Below, piece by piece: positions 1 through 12,100 of a stretch of 64,000 nt of DNA (position 1 is its first letter; every line of letters begins with the position of its first letter). The stretch lies in NCBI GenBank assembly GCA_013399875.1, contig VXAZ01007594.1, positions 368,907 through 432,906 on the forward strand. Reading direction: 5' to 3'. The position numbers and the translations under genes are program-made. The notes under the pieces are model-generated. The model was not told the origin of the DNA, searched no databases, and saw only the letters and a program-made list of their open reading frames with translations. The stretch comes from Gymnorhina tibicen. Its lineage: Eukaryota; Chordata; Aves; Passeriformes; Artamidae.

Positions 1-741
1 TTGTGAAAGTTTGAAAAGATGAAATCTTAATTCTTTGGAGTTAACTTTTCAATTCCAAGAACAACTATTTTAGTACAAACAGATATTTTGAATAACTGTT
101 GCCTAAGTGCTTTTGTTTCATCTGATGGGTATGTGGTCTTTATTATTGTATTGCCACTTCCTCACCTGTATCTACATGATTAGTTCATTTCAGCACAAGG
201 ACACTGAGCAGAAGTCTGACCTGTTATTCAGCTGGCAGTAGGAATTTCCTTTAGTCTGAAGACAACAAACAATAGTTCTCTTGACCTCTTACCAGAGGTC
301 TATATGTTAGTTGCATTTGCTTCTGAAATGAGTTTTACTCATTTTACAGACTGACTTCTGACATTCACTTTGGTCTGTGTAAATGGAGAATAACTGTTTA
401 CACAGAAAAATTTTAATACCTTATCCTTCTGATCCAGTTTCCTTAAAATGACTTCAAAAAAGCCAAAAGACTCAAGTGTTATTTTACTGTAGCTCTAGCA
501 CAAAAACTATTTGTTCCTGGTTGTTTTTGCAACAGGTTGTTTTTGTTTGTGTGTGTGTGGTTCTTTAACCCCTCACTATGATTTTGGGATTTTTTCAGTA
601 TTAGAATTTTTTGGCACCAAATGATCCTGCTGAATCAGTGCGTTTATTCTGGCTGAAACTAAATTTATTTTCCTCGTAGCAACCCTCGTAGTGTTATGCT
701 TTGCTAGGAAAGTGTTGAAAATACACCATTGTTTTGGGTAC
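1..741. other. Unique AT-rich non-coding sequence
   Basis: No gene or recognisable repeat seen. There is a short GT run near 546-560. All six frames are broken at short intervals. Confidence 0.6.
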
Positions 742-930
742 CACTGAGCAGTACTGGTTCAGCATCAGTGCTGTCTCACCAGCACTCCTCCCCCATCAGC
801 AGCTGAGGGTTGGCAAGATCTTGAGAGGGGACATAGCCTGGACAGCTGACCCAACCTGACCAAAAGGACGTTCCATACCATATGATATCTGGTCAGCAAT
901 AAAAGCTAAGACAGAAGAAGGAGGGTGTTG
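742..930 (+). mobile_element. Fragment of an avian endogenous retrovirus LTR (ERVL-like)
   Basis: The block from about 742 matches my memory of a common avian LTR U3 region: a 'tactggttcagcatcag' start, a 'cagcagctgagggt' core, then 'acagctgacccaacctgacc', 'ttccataccatatga' and a 'cagcaataaaagc' segment that would sit near the TATA/start region. Sequence after about 930 no longer follows the pattern, so the R/U5 half appears missing or replaced. No target duplication was found. The family name is uncertain, and the match is from memory of the consensus, not from alignment. Confidence 0.6.
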
Positions 931-3900
931 TGGGTTCTGGCCCAGATCAGTGGGAGGAGCATGGCCAAGACATTATGATACCTCATTACATCATTGCCAG
1001 GGATGGGGAAAAGGGACTCTCCCTTCCAGGAAGGAGGGACATCTTTCAGTGAAACAAAGCGTGGTGGGGTGAGGAATCCATTCATTTTTCATTTTCTTGG
1101 AGTCTCCTGTGAGAATTTTTGCATGTGAATCATTCTCTCTTTTTTGCATACTTTTACTAGTGCTTGGGATCCCAAATTTCTTAGATATTTTTGCCAGCAT
1201 ACTGAAATTGAATTGAACAGCTGTATAGAGATTTATCCAAAAATTTGTTGTAACAGACACAAGCTCTAAGGCTCTCTTTCATTGTAGGCAGTCACTTGGT
1301 GGGAATATATACACAGGTCTCAACTCACTCTTTTTGAAGTGTGTGATTGTGAAGCTGCCTGGCTTGAGTTAAAAATGCTAAAGTAGCTGAGTGTTCATAT
1401 GCTAAAAGACCAGCGTAAAGCACTGTTTGGATGAATTTCTGCAGACCCTAAAACATTGGCATTTATGAAGGGGAGATGCAGAACTACATTTGAGACCAAC
1501 ATCAGAAAACTCTTTCTTCTAATATGGAGGTTCCAAATGAAAGGGTTGTTACCTCAGCTAGCTCGTGCTAGAAGATAAAACTAATGCAAGCTCAGCTGCA
1601 GAGATGAAACTCCCAACTGGTAGTGAGTCATGAGCTCAGGATGTGAAATAAAGGGAAGATTACATTAGTAAGGACACCAGAAACCTCATGCTGTAACAGA
1701 AAAGAAAGCCTGGTTTTACTTTAAATACAAACATATTTGGACTTCACTGTAGAACAGGAACTGAAGTGCCAACTTTATCTCTGTATCTTCCTCCGTGTTT
1801 TTTTTTTTTACAGGACTGGAGTGGGGAGATTGCACTGATGACATAGTAGCATTTTAAGTGCAGATCGCACTGCAAATGTGAGATCAAAGAATTAAAGCTA
1901 TCCTCTTAGGTATTTTGAGAAATGTATCAGTAGATATTTGTCCTAAAAGAGTGTTGAACTTACTATGATTTTAGCACAAAATAGAATAGTACGATTGCAT
2001 GATTGTGGAGGTTTTGTTATCATTTAGACAGAGCTAGTTTAGACTAGAACTGGATAATTCCACTTTTTTCCTATTTAAATCCACATAAGAAAACCCACTT
2101 TATTAGGTATTTTGCTGAGACAGGCAATTTATTGTTAGTCACCTGAAACCTATGAATGGGTGTTCTTAAGGAAACTGTGTTTATCAGAAATATTGCTATG
2201 CATCATGAATTCCAAAATTACTTTGATCACCTTTAAGATAACAGCCAAAAAAAGAATGAGACAAAAAGCTAACAATAAGTCCTCTAAAGTGAAGACTAGT
2301 GGCAGTCACTGGTACCTTCCAAGAGCTCTGTAGTAATGTAGTTTTTGAAGGCCTTATGTCAGTGTCTACCACGAAACTACAAATGTTGTGAAGTAGACAC
2401 GTGTTATTGTGTTATTACCTCATAAACATTCCAGAAATGAATCTATTACATAGAAGTACAGAATGGATTAAAATTTTATCTCTTCAGTGTAGCTTCCTCT
2501 GCTATTGATAAAATTGCAAGCTTTTTGGGTACAACTTAAACCTGAAATTGCTTTCCTGGAAAAGTTAAAAAAGAAAGAGGAATTTTTAAAGTTTGAAGTC
2601 ATTGTTAATTTATTTTTGTTGGAAATGTTTTTTGATGTCTTTTTGTTTTAAAAATGGCAAACACTTGTAAGATGTTTTATCAGAAAGAGGCAATTCAAGG
2701 TTTAAGCTTTTAGGTTTTTTTTTTGAGTTCTACTTAAGGATTTTTTTCCCAGCTGAAGAGAAAAAACTTATTCTTGCTGTAATGAAAGCAGTAGAGCTAT
2801 TCAAATTTTCTCTCTTCAGTACGCTTGTCATCAGTGCAGTGTTAAGGATCCATTTTCATTCCAATAGGGGCAAGGAATGAGAATGAATCTTCTTTTCTCC
2901 CAGTACAGGCTAAACCCCTGTCTCCTCTGGTTCCAGATTTCCAGCTTTTCACTTAAAATGTATGACCAAGGGAGAAAGAGAACAGAATGGATTGTTAACC
3001 GTGGTAATTATGGGACTCATTCATTCCTGATTACTTCAGTTCTGTTTCTCATTTATCCCAAGTGTTGGGCACAGTTTTCCTCATCACGTGTCTTTCAGGA
3101 GTTGATGTAAAGTATGTCTCAATTTCTGCTTTGCTGTATGGGCTATCCCGCTGCTCCTTTCTGGTTTAGCACTTACTTTGAACATGCCAATTTCCACCTC
3201 CTGTTTAGGGTGAGTGACAAAAGAGAAGTGCTTTATTTACTCAATATCTTTGTTATTCTCCTGCTTCAAACCTTCTAATTCCTCATTCATTGAAAAGAAA
3301 CAATGCATTTGACAAGTCACACAATACAAATAAGAAATAGTGAATGAGGAACGGCAAATAGAGGTAGCGCTTTATTGTCATTTACCTTAAGGCCTCTTTT
3401 CACCACTCTGGCATTACAAAAGGATCTCAAAGTCACAGAAAGCACCTATTTTGAGGTTCCTTTCAGGTGACAGATGGGTGGAAGGGAATTCATTATAAAT
3501 AAGTGTAAACAAACAAATAACTTCAGAAGAAAAATAATTCAATCCATTTACAAATATGTATGAATAATATCTGAGCAACTTGAGCTCACTTTTGGAAAAC
3601 AGATTAAACAATTGTGTTACATGTCACATTTGTCACTAGTAATTTCTCCCACACAAAATGATCTAATTTATGACAAAGTTTGAAGGTAAAAATGACGAGA
3701 CTTATTGTGAAGTGAATAAACTGCGTATCATTTGGAGAAGGCACTTTTATAACTACTATAGACACTGATATCTGTGAAGTGATGATGGGAACTGTACACA
3801 TAGAAAAAGAGACAATCTATTACATTCTTTATACTGGTTCTGAGGTCAAAGCTTGTGACGTGCCAAGTTTCTGTTTAGTCAGAGACAGTGCAGGTGCAGG

Positions 3901-5045
3901 CCCAAGGAAATTATTTGGGATGTTGTATAGACCTAGGGTTCAGCTGTTTTCTTAATCTGGGATCAGTGAAAATTAATCCCAAGAAGGATGGGATTCCTCT
4001 CAGCTGAAGACTGCCATAGCATGGCAGACTGTACTCTCAACTTACACCTCCCATATTTGAAAAGGCAAAATCACTGTCACTGTGCTGCTTCTAAGGTTAT
4101 GGGAGAGCAATGCCTGTTTCCAATCTTCAAAACTCAATCACTTCCCTAGAACTTTCTTATAAAAGAATATAAGGCAACACATGTGATAGTTTAGTTGTTT
4201 CATGTGCTCTGGGTAACACACACCACAATCCTTCTCTCTGCTCCCCTTCCCAATTGCTTTGTGATTCCAGCCTGTTTGATGGAAAACCTAGCAAACGTAA
4301 AAAAAGATCCTGTTCTTGTGAGTCAAGGGCCACTTACACACCAACTTGTTCAAAACACGCATTTCCTTCATTCATTAACTCTTTGCATAAGTCAGTAGCC
4401 ATTAAGTCTCATAAAGGACTTCTTCAACCTTAGTACATTTCCATTAGGCACTAATAAAATTAATGGAAACGGATTGAGAACCCTACGTTTGTCCTGTCAG
4501 GACAGGGCTACCCAGCTGTTAGCTCTGCCCAGCAGAGGGGAAGGAGGAGAGAATTATGGAGGTGAGTGCAGGAACAGCACAACTCATCACCCAGCACAAC
4601 TGTCTGGCCACCCAACTGACACAGGCAAAAATGCCCATGGCAAAGGAAATCTCTTTGTGGTTTCCATAAGGATGCTAAAAGAGTATCTGAGAGAAATATT
4701 TCTTGAGTTAGAACTGGAAAGAGAAAATAAGTGATTCCCTTTTCTAATGGCTTTAATATGACAGAAATGAAAGCTCTAATATTCCCTAACATGGAGTAAC
4801 AAGTTTGACTTTGTTTATATTTTGAATGATAAAGATTCAAGACATTTAATCTCACCTATCATATTCCATCCCAGTGACCATGTTAGCTAGCTCAGAGACT
4901 GTAAAAAGTGATATATATTACCACATGAAACATGGTTACAACCGTACAGTTTGAATTCCCCTTCCAGAGTGGACTCTATCAATTAATAACCCAGATCAGG
5001 TCTTTCTCCTAATGCTAAATAAATGAATTCTATTAAACGATTATT
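931..5045. other. Unique non-coding sequence
   Basis: About 4 kb with no supported gene. A partly self-complementary stretch lies at about 1018-1046 and a T-rich tract at about 1799-1811. Open frames here are short, overlap on opposite strands and show no protein family motif. Confidence 0.55.
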
Positions 5046-5058
5046 TGTGTGTGTGTGT

Positions 5059-5094
<36 letters not shown>
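5046..5094. repeat. (GT)n microsatellite
   Basis: About 49 bp of near-perfect GT dinucleotide repeat with a single A interruption at 5063. Likely length-polymorphic between individuals. Confidence 0.97.
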
Positions 5095-5097
<3 letters not shown>

Positions 5098-6749
5098 GTT
5101 GTGGTTCACACTTTATGTTTCAAAAAGGATATTTGAAATTTCTATTATAATGCATCTGTCATTAACAGTCCTGGGAAAGATAAAGAGCACCTAGCAAGCC
5201 ATAGCTATTTGTGTGCATGGAGCCACTGTCTTCACTGGGCAGAGTTCCGCCTAGCCCTTAAGCATCAGAGCACAATGTCACTGTCTCTGGTCTCCCTTGA
5301 AGAATCTACTGTAAGACTGTGCCAGCAGCGCAGTGTGTTCAAAGAGAAAACTATTGCAATGATCTGGTGGTTTTTAATGACTCCTGCAGTAAGAGAGTTG
5401 ATCCTCAAATAGCAGCTTTTCCTCATACATACCTTAGATATAAATGGAATAATATCTAGCATAAGAATGTAACAGCATTATGAGATGTTTCTGATGTTTT
5501 AGCTTTGAGTTCACTCTTTGTGTTTTGTGGATGAAGTTGTGAAGGAAAATGGTAATAAGAGTTCTGGCTGAGCAGTTTAATTACTTTTTAGACGAGTCCC
5601 CTGTAGTGATAACACTCCAGTTTCTTCTGTCATGAGACTTTCTTCTTGACACGAGACTCATCTGGGGACTGAAGGAGGCTGGAGGAGGAGGGAGGAAAGA
5701 GGAAAACAAATCCTCCCAAGTAATCCTAAACTGAATAAGAACTGCAATGTGTCTGCTTTCTCTCCCAGTTTGTGTCACAGAAAACTCGCCTTTGTTTCGG
5801 TAGTGAAACATGCCAATTCAAACTGGTACTTATCATCTCTCTTGGCAAGTTGAACATCATCAGTGGTAATGTTTTTAATTGAAACTGATTCACACCATCC
5901 CAGCAGAGTCCTTGTGGAAGTCAGTCTTGCACAAGAGAGTGAGAAGGATGAGCTCAATGAAACAAGGAACAAACCAATTACAGAGGTCAAACTGAACAAT
6001 AAATCCATTGTAAACAAAATTCTTCTCAGTTAAAATATTTAATGCTCAGATTCTGTCAGTACAACATATTCTGTTTCTTGTATTATATGTTCACCTCCTG
6101 CTGACCAGTGCCAGGGACACCGCTGTGGTCTTTTGTTCTGACCTGGTAATGCTGCTCTTGTCTTCTTAAAGACTGACCACTAGCAGAGCTTCATTGTTCT
6201 AATATCCTAAGTCAGACATGACTAAATTAGTTCTTCACTACTTTTAAAATGTTCCCTTTGTTTTGTTTCGTAGTACTGTGAAGCAAAAGCATCAAACTAT
6301 TGCTTAAAAAAAAAAAAATCAAACGAGACCTGCAGCTGAGGCAAGGACAAATTATTTCAATAGGCAAGGGATTGTTTGAGTCTGTATTTCTGTTTTGAAA
6401 TCTCAGTCCTTTTGCTTTAGATCTTGACAAGCAGCCACACTATTTTCCAAAGGATTTGAACAGTCATACAATTGCGCACACAACCTGCATGTGTGCACAC
6501 ATCAGCCCCCCAGTGGTGATTTTCAGTTGGATATTTTATTCTTTGTACTTGTATTTTTTGAGTATGAATTAAAACAAATTCTTATTTTGTGCTTTGTTTT
6601 CAAAAGCTTGCATACAGTTTTTCTTGGCTTTTGTCTTCTCCTTTTATCATTTGAGCAATGGGACATAAAATGAAGAAAAGAGAGATCAAGAAAATGATAG
6701 AAGGTTTGGAAAGAAAGATCCGTGAGGGGAGAAAAAGGTTAATAAGATA
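5095..6749. other. Unique non-coding sequence
   Basis: No gene or clear mobile element seen. A poly-A tract of about 12 to 13 bases lies near 6306-6318. The short frames on both strands have no recognisable motifs. Confidence 0.55.
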
Positions 6750-7035
6750 AGTTGGCTGTTCAGTCTAAAGAAAAAAAGACTTAAGAAAACTGTGATAGCT
6801 TTCTACAGATATGTGAAGGGACAAGGGAAATTATTCTCATTAGTCACCCAAGACAGAGTAATAAATTTGAGCTGTTGCAAGGAAAATGTAGGTTAAATAG
6901 TATGAAAATCTTTGAAACTATCAAAACAGATAGACAATGAAACAAACTGCCAAAGGATTTTAGGGAGTCACTGCCTCCAGAGGTATTCAAGGTGAAATAG
7001 TTATTCATCTATTGGAGATGATTTTGGACCAAGCA
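6750..7035 (+). mobile_element. Old CR1 LINE fragment (3' part of ORF2 region)
   Basis: The segment follows the 3' portion of CR1 LINEs in order: 'gttggctgttcagtctaaag' (normally 'ggttcagcctagagaagag'), a block related to 'tctctacaaatacttgaagg', then 'acaaactgccaaaggatttt' (normally 'aacagactgcccagggaagt'), 'gtcactgcctccagaggtat' and 'tcaaggtgaaatagttattc'. In the family this encodes the C-terminal part of the reverse transcriptase protein. Here the frame is broken by many stops, so the copy is inactive. Divergence is high, consistent with an old subfamily. The ends are approximate. Confidence 0.7.
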
Positions 7036-8491
7036 AATTAAAAGAAGTAACATGACACAGGAAGGACGAAATGGATAGATGACACAGCAAAAGTCCTTTC
7101 AGACTCAACTTATTCCGGGGATGAAAAACAGTGTTTGAAAGAATGTTAAACACAATAAGGCATGAAGAAGAGTGCATATAAAGTGGTGAAAAGAAAAATG
7201 GAGAGAAGACTTTTAAAAGGTTATAATGTCTAATAGCACAAGAATTTAAAAGCTTACGTTTTAGCTACTAAAAAAGGCAAAAGAAATAGTTCATAGATGC
7301 CATTAAGCCTAACTCTTGCCAACAGCTTCAAATACTTGAAAATTACATACCTGGGTAATCTTTCTGCAATCATCTATGGAGGAACATGCAAACACAGTGA
7401 ATGTAATTCAGACCTTGTGTAACCTTGCATCTCCTTCTTCTGATATGCACATCCAGGTTGTTGATGGAGAGGGTAGAGTGTTACTAGATTATTATAGGAG
7501 GTATTATAATTATTGTCCAAAACCCAAATGAAATATTTTTTATTCTTCTTCAATTTGAGCCATAACTTGTTCTCCATATAGCAATATTAATTTCAGTAGA
7601 GCCACTTGAAAATGAAGATACCATGCATTATGAGGAAGGATGGTGCAATCTGGACTCCTATCATGTGTAATAACTATAACTATTTATTAAGCATGAGGAT
7701 CATTTAGGACTTCATATTTTGCATTCCACTGAGAGAAAAGATTAACATACATTTCCTATAGACTTTGGCTTGATAATGAAATTCCAGTCTGAATTCATTA
7801 TGAATAGCTACATTCATCCCATGAGAAATACCAAAAAAGGGCACGTTGCTTACACCTGGTAATTTCTTCAATTTCATTTATGTAAATAACAATAGTGTGG
7901 TTGTATTTGGGGACACATGCAACATTACTGCTTCTTGGAAGTCTACTTCCATGCTGATCAGGATGCAGAGTGAGAGAGATGCCGGATTGCGCGTATGTGG
8001 ACTTGAGTGTGTGTCAGGTCTGCGGCCTTTGCTGGACCTTATTCACTGAGAAAAGCAAGAGTGTTGTATTGTTGTACAGGTCAGCAGATGATTTTCTTCA
8101 GGATATGTATTTACAGGTTTAAAAGAAGCTCAGATTCCAAGTCTCTTCATATAGCAACTGCATGGCAAAGCTACAAATAGCTGGTAATTTCATGCATGTT
8201 TAAGACCTGAGAAGTTGTTGGGTTTACTTCCTTCTTAAATAACTTTGAAATAACTTTGTCACTATTTCTTTGGATTTATGGTAACTTACTCTATAGTTTC
8301 CAGTCTGTCACAGCATCTTTCTATTCCGTGACTTTTCTAGAGGACTGTTCATAGATCAGTAGTTACAGTTGCCACAAAATTCATCTGCCTCCAACCTGGG
8401 CTTTACGTAATAGTGTGGTGAACCAATTTAAGTCTTTGTCCAAAGTAATTCTTAGCTAAATAGGTTTATATTTATGGACGGGACTGAGGAA
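7036..8491. other. Unique non-coding sequence
   Basis: No gene or clear repeat recognised between the CR1 fragment and the solo LTR. The open frames present are short and unsupported. Confidence 0.55.
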
Positions 8492-8496
8492 CAAGC
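8492..8496. repeat. Target site duplication, left copy (CAAGC)
   Basis: The five bases CAAGC immediately precede the LTR's terminal TG and are repeated exactly at 9162-9166 after its terminal CA. This is the signature of retroviral integrase-mediated insertion. Confidence 0.85.
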
Positions 8497-8575
8497 TGTC
8501 TTGGGGTGACTATATGCTGTTGTATCCCCTACCACTGCTCTGTGCCCAGACATGATTCCTGAGCCTTTCTATGCC

Positions 8576-8582
8576 TTTAAAA
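8576..8582 (+). promoter_or_regulatory. TATA-like box of the solo LTR
   Basis: TTTAAAA lies about 80 bp into the LTR, where the U3/R promoter would be expected in this compact-U3 family. Whether it still drives transcription cannot be told from sequence. Confidence 0.4.
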
Positions 8583-9011
8583 CTGGATGCAAGAGACAGG
8601 GAAAAAAAAACTGAGTGAACTTTTCAAAACAATTTGTGCTTCAAGGACACAGAGATTAGCTACTTCTGCGGCAGGCAGAGGAAGCACTTTTTTTTTTCTG
8701 GCTTTTCGATCAGTTTCTTCGGCTCTGTTTCTTCGGAGAGGGACGGAGAGTTGAGTTTTTTTCCTTCTTGGGACTTCGGGTTTTTTTTGCCTTCTTCTCT
8801 TCTGGACTTGTTCGGAACACCAGAACATCAGAACCCCACTGGGGGACCTTCCACCGGCCTGGAGGGGGGCCCCCCCCACGCCGACCCAGCTCCGAGGAGG
8901 AGGAGAGAGACTACACCCACAGAAGGACTCTAAAATCTTTCAGGTTTTCTCTCCAGAGCGAGAGATTTTATTATTTAGCATTATTAGTATTGTTTTCCTG
9001 TGTGTTTGTTA

Positions 9012-9017
9012 AATAAA
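9012..9017 (+). terminator. Polyadenylation signal of the solo LTR
   Basis: AATAAA sits in the second half of the LTR and is followed within about 10-40 bp by T-rich sequence, as expected for the retroviral R region signal. Confidence 0.6.
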
Positions 9018-9161
9018 TAGTTTTATTTTCTCCTTCACTTTCCTCTGAGGAAAATTTGTTTTTTCCCGAACCCAACTGGGTGGAGGGGTGGTTGTGACCT
9101 GCCTTCCTTTGAGGAGACGTTCCTTTCGGACGTTTCCCTGAGTTTGGCCTAAACCGCCACA

Positions 9162-9166
9162 CAAGC
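9162..9166. repeat. Target site duplication, right copy (CAAGC)
   Basis: Exact copy of 8492-8496, directly after the terminal CA of the solo LTR. Confidence 0.85.
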
Positions 9167-12100
9167 AAACCAATGTATAGACCCTAGTTAGCTCCTTGAC
9201 ATCAGTACTTGCATAATATCTCAGACTGTGGTATATTATTTCAGCTATTTTATTTATTGTATCAATCACACCTCCTAACTTACTCTTTCTTTCTTTGACT
9301 CACTTCACAGTCTGTTGTGCCTCTTGATTCTTTCAGTCAAGGATCACACTAATAAACATGGTAAATGTGATATAATTAACATTTGCATATTGGATATATG
9401 GATATTATTGAAACATTAAGGAAGAAAAATCCAACTGACTGTTATCTATCATTTCTGTTTAGCTGAATACATCCACCTAAACACAAATTCAGAAATTAAA
9501 TGGTTCCTCTGCATAATTCTTTATAATTAATCTGTTTGGTTAATCAGATATTTTCCATACATGTGAGGACAGAAGAAGGTGTCAGTGAACCACAGTTGTT
9601 CAAAGTACCACGACAATCTTACACTGTCTTCTGTCTAAACTGTTCTGTGCTAGTATTAATGTGGAATTAAGCAACACAAAAATTATTTTCAGTTGCTGTG
9701 ACTATGTGCAAAGTATTGCTTTCATTTTGTTGCTTGATTAATCCAAGACTTAAAATTCGAGGAGATGAAATAAAATTAAAGCTTTTCAACTTTTTTTTTT
9801 TCCAGCTTTTCCTTTTCAGCTGAAGATTGTGATGTAGAAAGGTAACATACATTTTAAAGAACGTTATCTTTGTTTGTTATGTTTGTTGTCAGGCATCACA
9901 TTTTTTTCTTTTTTTGTTCTTTCTCTTTGGTCTGTCTTTTGTTCATTCAGATTTCACAAAATCAAGTTTCAGTGCTATAAAATGGAGATTTTCCTGCAAC
10001 AAGGTCATTACTGCAGTATTATTGGTTGACACCCAAAGAAGATAATACATTAATTTTTGACTGTTAGGTTTTTTGTATTATTAATAAAGATAATTTATAA
10101 ATATTTTTTTCTAGAAAAGCATAATTGAAATATTTAATGCACTTTATGCCTTTGGAGTTCAATCTTGTAAAAAAATGCAACCAATTCCCACTTCCCACTA
10201 AAATAATGAAAATAAGACTTGAGGAGGGCCCTGTTAGAAGGCCACAGTGGCATACTTTTCAGCCAAGCGTATTTATGACCCAATATGTTTTATATTTATA
10301 TATGTTCTTTTATATGTTAATCTAATTCTTAATGCTTTTGCTCTGGGGCTTCTGAGTACATTCATTACCACAAAAGATTGTGAAAATTCAATTATTCGTG
10401 CTGAGTTAAATGAGTCCATAGTAAATCCTGTCTTTTCTTTTTCTGTTTATGTAAACTGTTGCTTTAGACTCTAAAAAACAGGCAAGTTTCTTTTTTAGAT
10501 TTAATTTCAAAGCTAATTTAATAACTGTTTAATAACTCTTGTTATCTTTTATCTAATCCTATGTATCTGAAAATATACATAGCAGTCTTCTAAAGAGCGA
10601 AGGTGATACAAAACCCCAAAGACAGGTGTAATGAACCAAGGACCTTCTAGACCTCAATTTACATAGCCAAATCCTTTCCTCTCAACCTTAAACCCTTAAA
10701 ACACAATTTATTTAATCCCTGCTGTAGTCAAACACACTGAGCGTGTGTAACAATACATCAAAATCATTAGCACAAAACCTTAAAATAGTGTATTGAATTT
10801 GTATAAAACAGCCAAATCCTTTGAGAATTTAGGTGTCACATCTAGATTTTCTAAGGAAACACTGTTTTAAAAGTTTGTACCAAAATGGAATTGCTGGTTC
10901 TGTTGTCCAAGCACTATAACTTAATGTCCTTTCAGCAATAATTTTTCAATAATAAGAAGGGGACACTAGAAAACTCCCGGAGGTGATACTGGAGAATATT
11001 GCTTTTCATCTCTAAGATGCTGGCCACACTGTAGTTGTAGATGTGAGTTACACTTCTATATTCAACTTAATGAATACTTTATAGTATATTCAAACTACCC
11101 CAGTTGCAGGTTACACTGTAGCTGCAGATCCACTGCTGCTCAGATCTGGGGTGGTTTACTGCACCTCTCCAGACCTATTCAAATGCTGGCTTAGCCTTTG
11201 GGACATTTCTGTTTTTAACTGGTGGAAGTGAGTTGTGTATGAATGCTTAATCTGCAATGTAAAAATAGCAAGAGTTAGATTAAATTTAGCTGAAAGGTCT
11301 GCTGCTGGTTTAATTGCCTGAATGAATGGAGTGAAATGAAATGGAATTAAATTCTTCAAGTCCAAATCTTGAGCAAGATTGTCCATCTACAAGCCCATAT
11401 TCACATGAATCACTTGGTTGTGGAGTGGGGTAATACAACATACCTTGTATGCTGATCCCTGAAGCTAATTTATTCATGTTACAAATTGGAGGCTCCTGCT
11501 CTGTTACTCGGCCTATGCTCTGAGCTTCTGTCTCTAGGACAGTAATTTTTTACTATGATAAAACATTTCAAAGCACTTTACTATCTCTATCAGATAACAC
11601 TCCAGCACAGAAGACCCTAAACCCCAAAGCTTTAGGCTCTTGAATTGTTTTTCTGCCATCTTTGAAAATGGATTTGGAAGTCTAATTTTTACTGACATCC
11701 TTTGGTAAGTGTTTCTTCTGAGCCCTATCCAGTTTGTTCACTTGGAATAATGAGTTTTTAAAGTTACCTCTGAATTTAACATTTTGGCCAAAAAGATCTG
11801 AGAATAGTTTTGTTGTGGTAGTTACTGTAATTCAGCCCCAGTGAAATGGGTACCATATGGTAAATGTGTACACTCCATAATGATTCAGCAACAATGAATC
11901 TGCAGCTAAACTGGATTGGTGATCCAGGTAATCTAAAGAAATTTTCAGTGGAATTTTGTATGCTGGGAAGGCTTATAGTTTGTTCCTTTACCTATTACCT
12001 CCTTGTTACCTTTACCTATTTTTTTTTTCTGAAAGTTGAGGCTGTTTCATCATTGTGTTATTCTAATTTTATGCTGGCATAAGCTCATTTTCTGTAATAG

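Larger units (their letters stand above)
8497..9161 (+). mobile_element. Solo LTR of an endogenous retrovirus, intact ends
   Basis: A 665-bp LTR begins TGTCTTGGGGTGAC and ends AAACCGCCACA, so it has the canonical TG...CA termini. It is flanked by a perfect 5-bp duplication (CAAGC). Internally there is a TATA-like TTTAAAA at 8576-8582, a T-rich and GC-rich R/U5 region with runs of G and C near 8850-8880, and an AATAAA at 9012-9017 followed by T-rich sequence. The layout matches an LTR family I recall from songbird genomes. No primer-binding site or viral gene follows, so internal sequence was probably lost by LTR-LTR recombination. A 5-bp duplication fits an ERVL-like or some ERV1-like integrases, so the class is not settled. 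Open frames on both strands inside it are not genes. Confidence 0.9.

Noticed and set aside
8577..8933. Overlapping open frames on both strands
   Set aside because: They lie inside the solo LTR 8497-9161 and reflect its GC- and T-rich runs.
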